Below are positions 16,780 to 24,449 of a DNA stretch of 49,673 nucleotides, piece after piece. Source of the DNA: Bacteroidales bacterium (GTDB lineage Bacteria; Bacteroidota; Bacteroidia; Bacteroidales; UBA12077); NCBI GenBank assembly GCA_018334675.1, contig JAGXLL010000018.1:1-49673 (forward strand), read 5' to 3'. Within the stretch, counting starts at the first letter, position 1; every line of letters starts with the position of its first letter. The notes beneath the pieces were generated by a model. That model worked only from the letters and a program-made list of their open reading frames with translations. It made no database searches and had not been told where the DNA came from. Both the position numbers and the translations under genes were made by a program.

Positions 16780-17739
16780 TCAGAAGCTCAGCATGAAGCC
16801 TATTGTAAAGGGATGCAGCGCCGGTCCTTTGCCCGGTTCAAACAAGGGCGTGTCATAGTAGTTGGCAAAGAGCTTCAAAAAGCCATAACCCGCCCGCACG
16901 GTGTACCCATACCGGAAGGGTGAGAGGTAAAAGTCGCTGCGGTTTTTGTTTTTCTTGTTATCACCGTCCTTGTCATACTTCACCTTGGTATGCGAGCCGA
17001 GTTTCAGCCCCCCGATGATGCCGGCTCCCAAAAAGAACTTGTTGTTGTCCTTGCCGACTTGCACCTGATATTCCATGATCAGGGGAACCGTAATGTAGGT
17101 GGTGGTCAGCTTGGCCTTCTCCACATTATAATCCGGGTCTTCATAGGTGAGATCCGGCTGGATGCCGCCGTTGCTCTTTTCAATGGGCAGCTGATTGTCG
17201 AAGCGGTAATCGTTGAACTCCAGTCCCAACCCTGTGCCCACGCCAAAGCGCTCACCGATCAGGTTCAGGTCATACTCAATGAAGTTGATGTTCACATTCC
17301 ATGATTTGCCGGTGTTCAGATCCATATACTGGTTTTCTTCGCTGAGGTTAAGGGAAAATTCGTTGTTCAGGTAATTGTTCAGGCCAATCTCAAAACCGGC
17401 CCAGTGGACATTGAAATCGTCACCCTCGTTGAAATCAAAATCAAAATCGGGTCCTTCGTCATCATCCCTGTCCTGATCCCATTCTCCATCATCAAAATCC
17501 CCTTCTTTTTCATCCTTGTCGCGCACCTCGATGTCGGTGCCCTTCTCATCTTCGGTGATCCGCACTTGCTTATTCTTAAACCGGAATTCCGTGGTATCCT
17601 TCTTGGGGCTGACGGTATCTTCCTGAATCAGCATGTCATGCTTTAACATGCTCTTGAGTGTCTCGTTTTCATTGGCGTGACCTGGTGCATATAAAGTTGC
17701 GGTAAAGGCCAGGATCATCCATAGGGCTAAATTTCTCAT
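16780..17739 (-). CDS. Outer-membrane beta-barrel-like protein with acidic N-terminal region
   Basis: A 319-residue protein with a signal peptide (1-22, ending YAPGHA). Next comes a strongly acidic, D/E-rich linker (about 60-105, with runs such as DQDRDDDEGPDFDFDF). The C-terminal 200 residues have amphipathic beta-strand patterns (GFEIGLNNYLNNEFSLNL, VPLIMEYQVQVG, FRYGYTVRAGYGFLKLFANY) and end in an aromatic residue (FTIGFMLSF), as outer-membrane barrels do. I do not recognise a named family beyond the general PorT/OMP_b-brl type. It sits downstream of an ECF sigma factor and its anti-sigma-like partner and may be their output or sensor. The acidic run could bind Ca2+ or simply be a linker; that is conjecture. 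Confidence 0.75.
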   Translation of the reverse strand: MRNLALWMILAFTATLYAPGHANENETLKSMLKHDMLIQEDTVSPKKDTTEFRFKNKQVRITEDEKGTDIEVRDKDEKEGDFDDGEWDQDRDDDEGPDFDFDFNEGDDFNVHWAGFEIGLNNYLNNEFSLNLSEENQYMDLNTGKSWNVNINFIEYDLNLIGERFGVGTGLGLEFNDYRFDNQLPIEKSNGGIQPDLTYEDPDYNVEKAKLTTTYITVPLIMEYQVQVGKDNNKFFLGAGIIGGLKLGSHTKVKYDKDGDNKKNKNRSDFYLSPFRYGYTVRAGYGFLKLFANYYDTPLFEPGKGPALHPFTIGFMLSF

Positions 17740-17829
17740 GGCATTTCGATTTATAAGTTTTCAGTGTTGTTGTACAATGGATTTGGAAGTACGACGAAGG
17801 GGGTCAGGGAAAAGTTACAGGCAGCCGGA

Positions 17830-18906
17830 TCATTTATTCACTCTTGTGGAGAAGCTGAAGGATTCCGTTTTCAATGCCAGTCGCTGCAGTTCTCCTTTCT
17901 GGTTGTAATGCCGTTCCAGGGCGAGCTCCTTACCGGTGATATTGCTGATGCCTTTCAGGCCGGCACCTGCGACATCCCACAGGCTGAAATCATTGCGGTG
18001 CAAGGTGCTGGCCAGGGCATAATTAACCCGGCGGTTGAGGAACCGATCCAGCTTCTTATAGCTGTCGAAGGTGCCACCCTGTTCCCGGAACTCTTCCAGG
18101 GGCAACTCAGGTGTCCGGATGCCGGCATAGACCGGCCCCGCATCGAAGCTTATTCCATAGCGGGCCTCAAGCGGCTGCATAGTGGCTTCCTCCTCTGCCA
18201 GGACAGGCTTTGGAGGCACTGTATTCTGAACTTCCATATGCAGCTCAGGGGATATCCTGTTATAATCTATCTGATGGGTGATGATGTTGGGATCAGGCAC
18301 TACCTGGTTTGCATCATCCGCTGCGGCCATGGATACTTGTTGTGCAGGACGCATGTGGCCTGCAGAAGGTAGCGGCGCCACGGCTGAATCAGGCGACGGG
18401 AAAAACAGGTACAACCCTGCCAGCACAAGCACGGAGGCGGCCATGGCTGCCCAGGGGTAAAGGGCTCGCAGCAGAGGCTTGCGCGAAGCCCCACCTTTCT
18501 TGAGACCCTCTTTCCCTTCAAAGGCAATGGCGCGATCAGGAGCCACCCGGGTTTTCTGATACAAGCCATAGGCATGCTGGCGTTCAGGGGAAGCCGCCAC
18601 CAGCCGGTCAAACACCCGGGCCTGCTCATCGGTGAGCTCCCCTTCCAGCCTGGAGATACACAGCTCATCAAAATGCGAATAACCTGCATCATCCAGGGTC
18701 AGCTGTTTTTTCAGCCCCTCTTTGTCGGGAAAAGCCTCAGCGGCAGGTACAAGACGGGTCTGCTCCAGATCCATCAGCTCCTGCTCCAGATCAGGATGAT
18801 CCCGGAGGAAACGCTTCATCTGCTGCTCCCTGTCCTGCGACAACCGCCCCTCCAGGTAGTCGATCACATACATCTCGTAATTATTCCTGTCGATCCTTTC
18901 CATCAT
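17830..18906 (-). CDS. Anti-sigma-factor-like membrane protein with two N-terminal repeats
   Basis: A 358-residue single-pass membrane protein. The start codon is 6 bases after the ECF sigma gene stop, the arrangement of sigma/anti-sigma pairs. The cytoplasmic N-terminus carries two related helical units: YLEGRLSQDREQQMKRFLRD (about 18-37) and, near residue 81, RLEGELTDEQARVFDRLVAA. Both resemble the E-G-x-L-[ST]-x-x-[EQ] start of anti-sigma domains. No zinc motif (HxxxCxxC) is present. A membrane helix follows (about 152-171, AMAASVLVLAGLYLFFP), then a roughly 185-residue periplasmic part with no recognised domain. It is not a FecR protein as far as I can see. By inference it holds the ECF factor inactive until an envelope signal. 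Confidence 0.78.
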   Translation of the reverse strand: MMERIDRNNYEMYVIDYLEGRLSQDREQQMKRFLRDHPDLEQELMDLEQTRLVPAAEAFPDKEGLKKQLTLDDAGYSHFDELCISRLEGELTDEQARVFDRLVAASPERQHAYGLYQKTRVAPDRAIAFEGKEGLKKGGASRKPLLRALYPWAAMAASVLVLAGLYLFFPSPDSAVAPLPSAGHMRPAQQVSMAAADDANQVVPDPNIITHQIDYNRISPELHMEVQNTVPPKPVLAEEEATMQPLEARYGISFDAGPVYAGIRTPELPLEEFREQGGTFDSYKKLDRFLNRRVNYALASTLHRNDFSLWDVAGAGLKGISNITGKELALERHYNQKGELQRLALKTESFSFSTRVNK

Positions 18907-18912
18907 TTCACC

Positions 18913-19398
18913 TCATAAAACGGTTTCCAGACTGCCTATGAATTTTTTCACCGACAGCCTCGCCCGATAAATATATACCTTCACCTGCGATTCACTCAAA
19001 CCCGTGATCTCGCCAATCTCATCGTAGGCATACCCTTCATAATCCCTCAACAGCAAAACAGAACGCTGTTTTTCCGGGAGTCGTTTCAGAGCCTGTTCCA
19101 GCACTTCACTCAGCCCCTTGTAGGCATGGTGATAGGAATGCTGATCACAGTCCATCTCTTCCAGGGGTTTCGTCCTTCTGTCCTTGCGTATGGCATCAAT
19201 CATGGTATGATAGGCAGTGGAAAAAAGATAGGAACGGGCCTTCTCAAAGGATATACCTCCCGCTTTTACCCACAGCTTCTCGAAGGTATCCTGAACAATG
19301 TCGCGCGCCTGCTCTTCATCCCGTATGTTTTTCAGGATGAACCGGTACACATTGTCCGAATGCTCATCTACGCATTTGTTGAACTCCTCTGTGGTCAT
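18913..19398 (-). CDS. ECF-type RNA polymerase sigma factor
   Basis: A 161-residue extracytoplasmic-function sigma factor. Region 2 is visible in VYRFILKNIRDEEQARDIVQ (about 17-36), followed by DTFEKLW. Region 4 is LPEKQRSVLLLRDYEGYAYD and then EIGEITGLSESQVKVYIYRA (about 107-150), with the helix-turn-helix intact. Length and composition are typical. The downstream anti-sigma-like membrane protein, 6 bases away, and the outer-membrane-like protein that follows suggest an envelope-responsive regulon. The promoter region (19399-19460) shows no perfect consensus I can name; autoregulation would be expected for this class but is not demonstrated. Confidence 0.93.
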   Translation of the reverse strand: MTTEEFNKCVDEHSDNVYRFILKNIRDEEQARDIVQDTFEKLWVKAGGISFEKARSYLFSTAYHTMIDAIRKDRRTKPLEEMDCDQHSYHHAYKGLSEVLEQALKRLPEKQRSVLLLRDYEGYAYDEIGEITGLSESQVKVYIYRARLSVKKFIGSLETVL

Positions 19399-19484
19399 AC
19401 CATGAATTCATGTTCGACAAATAGGACGCTCGAACCATGGCAAAAGTTACAGGGCGCAGGAAAAAAGTTGAACGTTCAATTAAA

Positions 19485-19542
19485 CCTGCTCCTCTGCTCC
19501 TGCTACTGCCACTGCCACTACTCCTCCAACTGCCACTTGCTA
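19485..19542. repeat. Low-complexity CTCCTG / CTGCCA patch
   Basis: An imperfect array of six-base units of the types CTGCTC, CTACTG, CCACTG and CCACTA in noncoding DNA upstream of the DUF4271 gene. It resembles the CCTTAG array at 36.56 kb in style but not in sequence. Confidence 0.6.
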
Positions 19543-19613
19543 TTGTCTAAATAAAACATGAACGTTTTCCAGAATCCTGAAACAAGAAACTTTTCCATGG
19601 AAATTGAAAGATA

Positions 19614-19645
19614 TTTCATACTTTAACATTAGTGTGATATATTTG
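19614..19645 (+). promoter_or_regulatory. Probable promoter of the DUF4271-hemD pair
   Basis: TATATTTG (19638-19645) matches the Bacteroidota -7 consensus. TTTC at 19614-19617 lies 20 bases upstream in the -33 position. The start codon I prefer is 40 bases downstream. Confidence 0.55.
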
Positions 19646-19685
19646 CAGAGAATAATTTGCAGTGAAAACATGAGTGGGGAAGCAG

Positions 19686-20954
19686 ATGCCTAAGGACCTG
19701 AAAACGAGCATTGATTTTTTTCAAGCTTATCGCACCTTATTGAAAAAGCCCGTCAGGGATACCATCCGGGACACGATCAATGATCCGCGGGATACGGTGC
19801 CTCAGGATACGTTGCCTCAGGATACGCTGTCGCAGGATACGTTGTCCCAGGACACACCGGCCCGCGATACCATCTCCCCGGATACCCTGGGCACAGAACA
19901 ATTATCCCTTCCTGATACAGCCACCACGCAGCCGGCGATCGATTCCCTTCAACAAGAAAAGGCCGGTACAGCTGCTGAAGACACTGTTTCGCAGACTCCG
20001 CAGCCCGTCCAGCCGCAACCCGCTGCCACCCGTCAGACACCTCCGGCCCGGGCAGTGGAAACGGAGCAGGAAGACCCTGTGGCCACGATGCATGACATCC
20101 TGGGTGTCACCGAGCTGCCCATTGAGGCAAGACTTAAAAACGATCCCGCCTATCAAAACTTTCTGTATAACATACCGCACGTTAAGCCACAGGATTCACT
20201 AAAAGTACAGGAGATCTATCAACCCACCGCAGAAACTCCGCAACAACTCACGGAAAAACAAGTTGAGCCCCAAAAGGAGATCCATGTCCAAAATACGCGG
20301 ACAGATGGCTATGACTGGGTTGCTTTTATCCTGTTGGCATCCTTGCTGTTGATCGGATGGACACGGGTTTTTTATAAAAGATATTTCATCTCCCTGATAA
20401 AAAGTTTTCACTTTTATAATTACGCCTCCTCCCTTTTCTTTGGGAAAAATTCCCTTACCCAGCGGGCTTCGGTATTTCTGAACCTGAACTTTTTTATCAT
20501 CACCGGCTTGCTGGCCTTCCAGGCGATTCAACACACTTCGCTCAGCTTCAGCGCATTGAAACCGGTTCACCTGTGGCTGGCTTTCATGGCATTCTTCATG
20601 GCCTGGTATGCCTGGAATTTCCTGATGTCCCGCTTTATTGGCTTTGTCTTCCTCCGGCAGCGGACTTTCAGTGTATACCTGCACAACTACAACCTGTACC
20701 GAAAAATAGCCGGGGTCGTTCTTTTTCCCATTGCAACGATCATACAGTTCATTCAGGAGGAGTACAGAGAGGCATTTCTAATGGCCGGGGGAATTCTTTT
20801 TGGCCTTATATTTTTAGTTCACATTATCAGAGGATTACAAGTTTTCCTAAAAGAAAATGTTTCAATATTCTTTTTGTTTTTGTATCTTTGTGCTCTCGAA
20901 TTTTTACCTATAATTTTGGTTTTCGAAGTATTTATCAGGCAATTATCATCTTAA
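19686..20954 (+). CDS. DUF4271 membrane protein with DTxxQ repeat region
   Basis: A 422-residue Bacteroidota protein. The N-terminal half (to about residue 205) is polar and rich in D, T, P and Q and looks disordered; it includes a run of 5-residue repeats (DTVPQ, DTLPQ, DTLSQ, DTLSQ). The C-terminal half is the DUF4271 domain with about six or seven membrane helices, beginning WVAFILLASLLLIGWTRVFY. A GTG at 19674 in the same frame is possible; I choose the ATG at 19686 because GGGGAAG precedes it at ribosome-binding distance. Its position immediately before hemD is the usual one for DUF4271 in this phylum. The function is unknown; a link to haem synthesis is inferred from context only. Confidence 0.82.
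   Translation: MPKDLKTSIDFFQAYRTLLKKPVRDTIRDTINDPRDTVPQDTLPQDTLSQDTLSQDTPARDTISPDTLGTEQLSLPDTATTQPAIDSLQQEKAGTAAEDTVSQTPQPVQPQPAATRQTPPARAVETEQEDPVATMHDILGVTELPIEARLKNDPAYQNFLYNIPHVKPQDSLKVQEIYQPTAETPQQLTEKQVEPQKEIHVQNTRTDGYDWVAFILLASLLLIGWTRVFYKRYFISLIKSFHFYNYASSLFFGKNSLTQRASVFLNLNFFIITGLLAFQAIQHTSLSFSALKPVHLWLAFMAFFMAWYAWNFLMSRFIGFVFLRQRTFSVYLHNYNLYRKIAGVVLFPIATIIQFIQEEYREAFLMAGGILFGLIFLVHIIRGLQVFLKENVSIFFLFLYLCALEFLPIILVFEVFIRQLSS
19791..19886 (+). repeat. 15-bp coding tandem repeat (DTxxQ)
   Basis: At least four consecutive 15-base units of the type GATACGNTGYCNCAG (19791-19850) are followed by two or three degenerate units to about 19886. They encode D-T-[VL]-[PS]-Q. The copies differ at one to four positions, so the repeat is not freshly expanded. 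Confidence 0.85.
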
Positions 20955-20999
20955 AGCCTCATTCCACCAATCCGGTAATCCTAAATTGTGTCATATACG

Positions 21000-21746
21000 A
21001 TGAAAGTCAAGAAAATCTTAGTCTCCCAGCCGAAACCGGAAAACGGTAAATCCCCTTTCTTTGACCTGGCAGAAAAATACGATTTGAAGGTCGATTTTCA
21101 TCCGTTCATCCATGTGGAAGGTATTGCTTCCAGGGAGTTCAGGAAATCCAGGATCAGCATCCTCGACCACACGGCCATCATCTTCAAGAGCCGCAAGGCC
21201 ATTGATCATTTCTTCAGGATCGCCGAAGAACTGCGGGTAAGCGTGCCGGATTCGATGAAGTATTTCTGCACGAGCGAAGCCACGGCTTTTTATCTGCAGA
21301 AATATATTGTATACAGAAAAAGGAAAATATTTTACGGCAACGGGAACTTCAACGACTTGATGGAAATCATCAAGAAACATAAGAAGGAAAAATTTCTGGT
21401 GCCCTTGTCCGATAGCCACAAGGAAGAAATACCCAGGAAGCTGGACCGCAACAAGATCACTTATACCAAGGCGGTTTTTTACCGTACGGTCTGTTCGGAT
21501 CTCTCGGACCTGCAGGATGTCAACTACGACATGCTGGTGTTTTACAGTCCCTCCGGCATCAAATCGCTGTTGGAAAACTTCCCTGAATTCACGCAAAACC
21601 ACACCCGTATTGCGGCTTTTGGGAACAAGACCATCAAGGCGGTCAAGGATGCCGGGCTGCGCATCGACCTGAAGGCTCCCACATCCAGGGCGCCATCGAT
21701 GACAATGGCCATTGAACAGTTCATCAACAACGGAGATGGAAAGTAA
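21000..21746 (+). CDS. hemD: Uroporphyrinogen-III synthase
   Basis: Enzyme of tetrapyrrole synthesis that cyclises hydroxymethylbilane to uroporphyrinogen III, with inversion of ring D. The protein has 248 residues from the ATG at 21000 (MKVKKILVSQPKPENG); a GTG four codons upstream is in frame but less likely. The family is poorly conserved. The supporting motifs are SQPKP near the start, the central FKSRKAIDHFF, and the C-terminal segment VFYSPSGIKSLLENFPEF followed by AAFGNKTIKAVKDAGL, the usual [ST]-P-S-[GA] region and G-x-x-[TK]-[AT] turn of HemD. DUF4271 upstream is the normal Bacteroidota context. A second -7-like element (TATCTTTG, 20883-20890) inside DUF4271 could give extra transcription. 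A strong terminator follows. Confidence 0.88.
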   Translation: MKVKKILVSQPKPENGKSPFFDLAEKYDLKVDFHPFIHVEGIASREFRKSRISILDHTAIIFKSRKAIDHFFRIAEELRVSVPDSMKYFCTSEATAFYLQKYIVYRKRKIFYGNGNFNDLMEIIKKHKKEKFLVPLSDSHKEEIPRKLDRNKITYTKAVFYRTVCSDLSDLQDVNYDMLVFYSPSGIKSLLENFPEFTQNHTRIAAFGNKTIKAVKDAGLRIDLKAPTSRAPSMTMAIEQFINNGDGK

Positions 21747-21764
21747 AACAAGCCAAAAGAATTC

Positions 21765-21796
21765 AAAAGGTTACCCAAGGCGGTAACCTTTTTTTA
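21765..21796 (+). terminator. Rho-independent terminator of hemD
   Basis: AAAAGGTTACC (21765-21775) pairs with GGTAACCTTTT (21782-21792) around a 6-base loop and is followed by further T residues, 18 bases after the hemD stop. Confidence 0.88.
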
Positions 21797-21827
21797 TATT
21801 GCCGGGCCTGTCATCAATGATTCACCC

Positions 21828-22220
21828 ATGAGCAAATTCCCCAAGCAGGAACGTCTGAACAGCCGCAAGCGCATAGGCTTCCTGGTCACCCAGGGCCACT
21901 CCCTCTATGCCTACCCTTTCCGGATCCTTTGGTGCCTGAGCGATTCTCCTTACGGGCCATTCCATCTGGAGGCCGCCTTCAGCGTTCCCAAACGCAAACA
22001 TAAAAAAGCCACCGGGCGAAACCGCATCAAACGCAAGATGAGGGAAGCTTTCCGCCTGAACAAGGAGGCCTTCCGGGGGAATTGCAGCGGCCGCATACAA
22101 ACCCTCTCCCTGCTGGTGGTCTATACTCCCAAAAAAGAGCTGGATTACCACACCATGGAGAAAGGAATGCAGGAAGCCTTCCGGCTCCTGGAAAATCAGC
22201 TGCCGGCTCAAACACAATAG
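21828..22220 (+). CDS. rnpA: Ribonuclease P protein component
   Basis: Protein subunit of RNase P, which with the catalytic RNA (not in this window) matures the 5' end of tRNAs. At 130 residues it is near the usual length of about 115-130. The family's RNR signature is visible as GRNRIKRKMREAFRLN, preceded by FSVPKRKHKKATG. The opening LNSRKRIGFLVTQGHSLYAY is also typical. A possible -7 element TATATTGC (21795-21802) overlaps the tail of the hemD terminator. The gene is not next to rpmH or dnaA as in many other phyla; rnpA next to an S41 protease gene is common in Bacteroidota. Confidence 0.93.
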   Translation: MSKFPKQERLNSRKRIGFLVTQGHSLYAYPFRILWCLSDSPYGPFHLEAAFSVPKRKHKKATGRNRIKRKMREAFRLNKEAFRGNCSGRIQTLSLLVVYTPKKELDYHTMEKGMQEAFRLLENQLPAQTQ

Positions 22221-22229
22221 CCTTCCCGG

Positions 22230-22260
22230 TTGTTTTTATGGTAAATAGCTTGTATTTTTG
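22230..22260 (+). promoter_or_regulatory. Strong Bacteroidota-type promoter of the S41 protease gene
   Basis: TTGT at 22230-22233 and TATTTTTG at 22253-22260 are separated by exactly 19 bases, matching the -33/-7 consensus spacing. The start codon is 66 bases downstream, leaving a leader of about 58 bases. Confidence 0.65.
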
Positions 22261-22325
22261 CCGGCGATGACAATAAAGGCCATCATGAACGGTTATCTGT
22301 ATTAAAACGACAAAAGGACAATAAG

Positions 22326-24023
22326 ATGAAGTATTTAGCGAAATCAAAAAAATGGATCATCGGTGCGGTGTTGCTGGGTGCTGTGCTGATGGTAGGGTTC
22401 AGCAACCGGGACGATTTCAAGATCTCCAAGAGCCTCGACATCTATTACTCCCTCTTCCGGGAGCTCAACATTTTTTATGTGGACGACATCAATCCCGAAA
22501 AGCTGGTAGAAACCAGCATAGAATCGATGCTTGAGAGCCTCGATCCCTATACCAAATACATCCCTGAAAAGGAGATGGACGATTTCAAGTTCATGACCAC
22601 GGGCAACTACGGCGGTATCGGTGCCCTGATCCGCAAGGAAGGGGATTACGCCATCATCTCCCAGCCCTATAAGGATTTTCCGGCCGACAAGGCAGGGCTG
22701 CGGACGGGTGATGTGATCCGCAAGATCAACGGGGAGTCGATCAAGGGCTGGGAACTGGAGAAAGTCAGCGACAAGCTCAAAGGCATCCCCCAGACCGAGG
22801 TCACCATCACCATCAAACGCCTGGGAAGAGAAGCGCCTTTCGAAAAGCAGGTGGTTCGAGAGGACCTGCACATCAACAGCGTGCCCTATTACGGCATGAC
22901 CGATAAAGAGAAGGGTGTCGGGTATATCAGGCTGACCAAGTTCACGCAGGGATCGGGCCAGGAAGTACGCGCTGCTGTTAGCGAGCTTAAAAAGAACAAC
23001 GCGATGAACGCCGTGGTGCTCGACTTGCGGAGCAATCCCGGCGGGTTGCTCATGGAGGCGGTGAACGTAGCCAACATATTCATCCCGAAGGGACAGGAGA
23101 TCGTCAGCACCAAGGGCCGCGTGGAAAAGTGGAACCAGTCCTACCACACCGAGAACCAACCGCTGGACACCACCATCCGCCTGACGGTGCTGGTCAACCG
23201 TGCTTCAGCTTCCGCATCGGAGATCGTGGCCGGTGCCGTGCAGGACCTTGACCGCGGGGTGGTCATCGGTCGCCGCACCTTCGGCAAAGGACTGGTACAG
23301 GCTACCCGTCCGCTGAACTACAACTCTAAGCTGAAAGTCACCACCGCCAAATATTACATTCCCAGCGGCCGGTGTATACAGGCCAAGGATTTCTCCAACC
23401 GCAACGAGGACGGCAGTGTGGGTGAGATACCCGATTCCCTGATACAGGAGTTCACTACCGATAAGGGCCGTAAGGTATACGACGGGGGCGGCATTCGACC
23501 CGACGTAGAAGTGAAGCAGGGTGACCTCAGCAAGATCGAGATCAGCCTGCTGACCAAAAACCTGATCTTTGATTTCGCCACCCAATATGCCCTGACCCAC
23601 GACACCATACCCCCGGTGGACCAATGGGAGGTGGACAACGACATCTACCAGGCCTTTACCGGTTTTCTCGAAGACAAAGAATGGGACTACACCACCGAGA
23701 GCGAGGAGAAACTCAACAAGCTCATCGAGACAGCCCGGGAGGAGCAATATTATGAACGGGCTGCAGGAACCCTGGAAGAGCTGCAGGAAAAACTCTCCCA
23801 CGACAAGCAGAAGGACCTGCAGCGCTTCAAACCCGCTATACAGGAACGCCTGGAACAGGAGATCGCCGGAAGATACTACTATCAGAAGGGACAGATCCGC
23901 GCCGGCCTGGAAGAGGACAACCAGCTGAAAAAAGCAGTGGACGTCACTTCCGATACCTCCCTTTATCCCACCATCCTATCCGGGGCTTACCAGCGCGACA
24001 ATGTGAAGAATGTGAAAGAATAA
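22326..24023 (+). CDS. S41-family C-terminal processing peptidase (CtpA-like)
   Basis: A 565-residue serine protease of the tail-specific/CTP family, which trims C-termini of exported proteins. An N-terminal signal anchor (about 9-25, WIIGAVLLGAVLMVGFS) directs it to the periplasm. A PDZ domain follows at about 90-175 (YGGIGALIRKEGDYAIIS, DKAGLRTGDVIRKINGES). The catalytic core has Ser298 in NRASASASEIVAGAV and Lys321 in GRRTFGKGLVQ, the Ser/Lys dyad at the usual spacing, plus DLRSNPGGLL before it. A C-terminal helical extension of about 150 residues, longer than in the shortest CtpA proteins, is common in Bacteroidota members. It has its own promoter and terminator; rnpA is upstream. Confidence 0.94.
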   Translation: MKYLAKSKKWIIGAVLLGAVLMVGFSNRDDFKISKSLDIYYSLFRELNIFYVDDINPEKLVETSIESMLESLDPYTKYIPEKEMDDFKFMTTGNYGGIGALIRKEGDYAIISQPYKDFPADKAGLRTGDVIRKINGESIKGWELEKVSDKLKGIPQTEVTITIKRLGREAPFEKQVVREDLHINSVPYYGMTDKEKGVGYIRLTKFTQGSGQEVRAAVSELKKNNAMNAVVLDLRSNPGGLLMEAVNVANIFIPKGQEIVSTKGRVEKWNQSYHTENQPLDTTIRLTVLVNRASASASEIVAGAVQDLDRGVVIGRRTFGKGLVQATRPLNYNSKLKVTTAKYYIPSGRCIQAKDFSNRNEDGSVGEIPDSLIQEFTTDKGRKVYDGGGIRPDVEVKQGDLSKIEISLLTKNLIFDFATQYALTHDTIPPVDQWEVDNDIYQAFTGFLEDKEWDYTTESEEKLNKLIETAREEQYYERAAGTLEELQEKLSHDKQKDLQRFKPAIQERLEQEIAGRYYYQKGQIRAGLEEDNQLKKAVDVTSDTSLYPTILSGAYQRDNVKNVKE

Positions 24024-24041
24024 CAAAACAACGGTGCTGTG

Positions 24042-24089
24042 AAAAAATAGCGCTGCGCGCCTTTATGGACGCCTGGCGCTATTTTTTTT
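24042..24089 (+). terminator. Terminator of the S41 protease gene
   Basis: AAAAAATAGCGC (24042-24053) pairs with GCGCTATTTTTT (24076-24087), followed by two more T residues. The 22-base loop itself contains a smaller GC pairing. The symmetrical A/T tails mean it could also stop transcription arriving from uvrC. Confidence 0.85.
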
Positions 24090-24094
24090 GCCTT

Positions 24095-24110
24095 CGTTCC
24101 ACGTGGAACA
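24095..24110. other. parS-like centromere site 1
   Basis: The 14-base core GTTCCACGTGGAAC (24096-24109) is a perfect palindrome, flanked C and A. It resembles the canonical bacterial parS TGTTNCACGTGAAACA bound by ParB, in a GGAAC variant. It is intergenic, just past the protease terminator. Confidence 0.8.
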
Positions 24111-24327
24111 ACCTCCTGCAACACCCATCAACCTGATCAACCCACCCACGGGTCGGGCCCTGTCTTCATCCACAACTTCAACACAAACCGGCCGGTGAAA
24201 CCGTCCCGGCTCCTGTCGGCAGAATGACCCGAAAGTTTGTGTCAGGGAAATCGATGGTCAAAACGCTATGAATCTGTGCATAAAGATTTTTTATTTGAAG
24301 TAACTCATTCAATATAACCTCCCCGGG

Positions 24328-24370
24328 CAAAACAAAACACCCCGTGGGATTGGACTAAAACATCCAATCC
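24328..24370 (-). terminator. Probable terminator of uvrC
   Basis: A perfect 8-bp stem, GGATTGGA (24347-24354) with TCCAATCC (24363-24370), is followed on the - strand by a T-rich stretch (complement of CAAAACAAAACA, 24328-24339). It lies 80 bases after the uvrC stop. Confidence 0.55.
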
Positions 24371-24449
24371 GGGACACACTCCTCCCATCCCCCAAAACAA
24401 CATGCTGCGGGCAACGGGCAGGAACTCTGAAAAGGTGGTAGAAAAGCGT

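Larger units (their letters stand above)
19399..19673. other. Intergenic region with simple-sequence patch
   Basis: A spacer between the divergent sigma factor and DUF4271 genes. It contains GTTGAACGTT (19466-19475), the same word that recurs at 36.2-36.5 kb. A low-complexity patch of CTGCTCC/ACTGCC units follows at about 19485-19542. The region ends with a -7 element at 19638-19645. No coding frame is convincing. Confidence 0.5.
24024..24449. other. Intergenic region with two terminators and a parS-like site
   Basis: A 426-base spacer between the convergent S41 protease and uvrC genes. It holds the protease terminator (24042-24089), a parS-like palindrome (24095-24110) and a probable uvrC terminator (24328-24370). 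Between 24110 and 24328 I see no coding frame, RNA gene or repeat that I can support. Confidence 0.6.

Noticed and set aside
17830-18906. Anti-sigma-like protein considered as FecR
   Set aside because: No FecR periplasmic motif and no TonB-dependent receptor follows; the two N-terminal units point to a different anti-sigma type.
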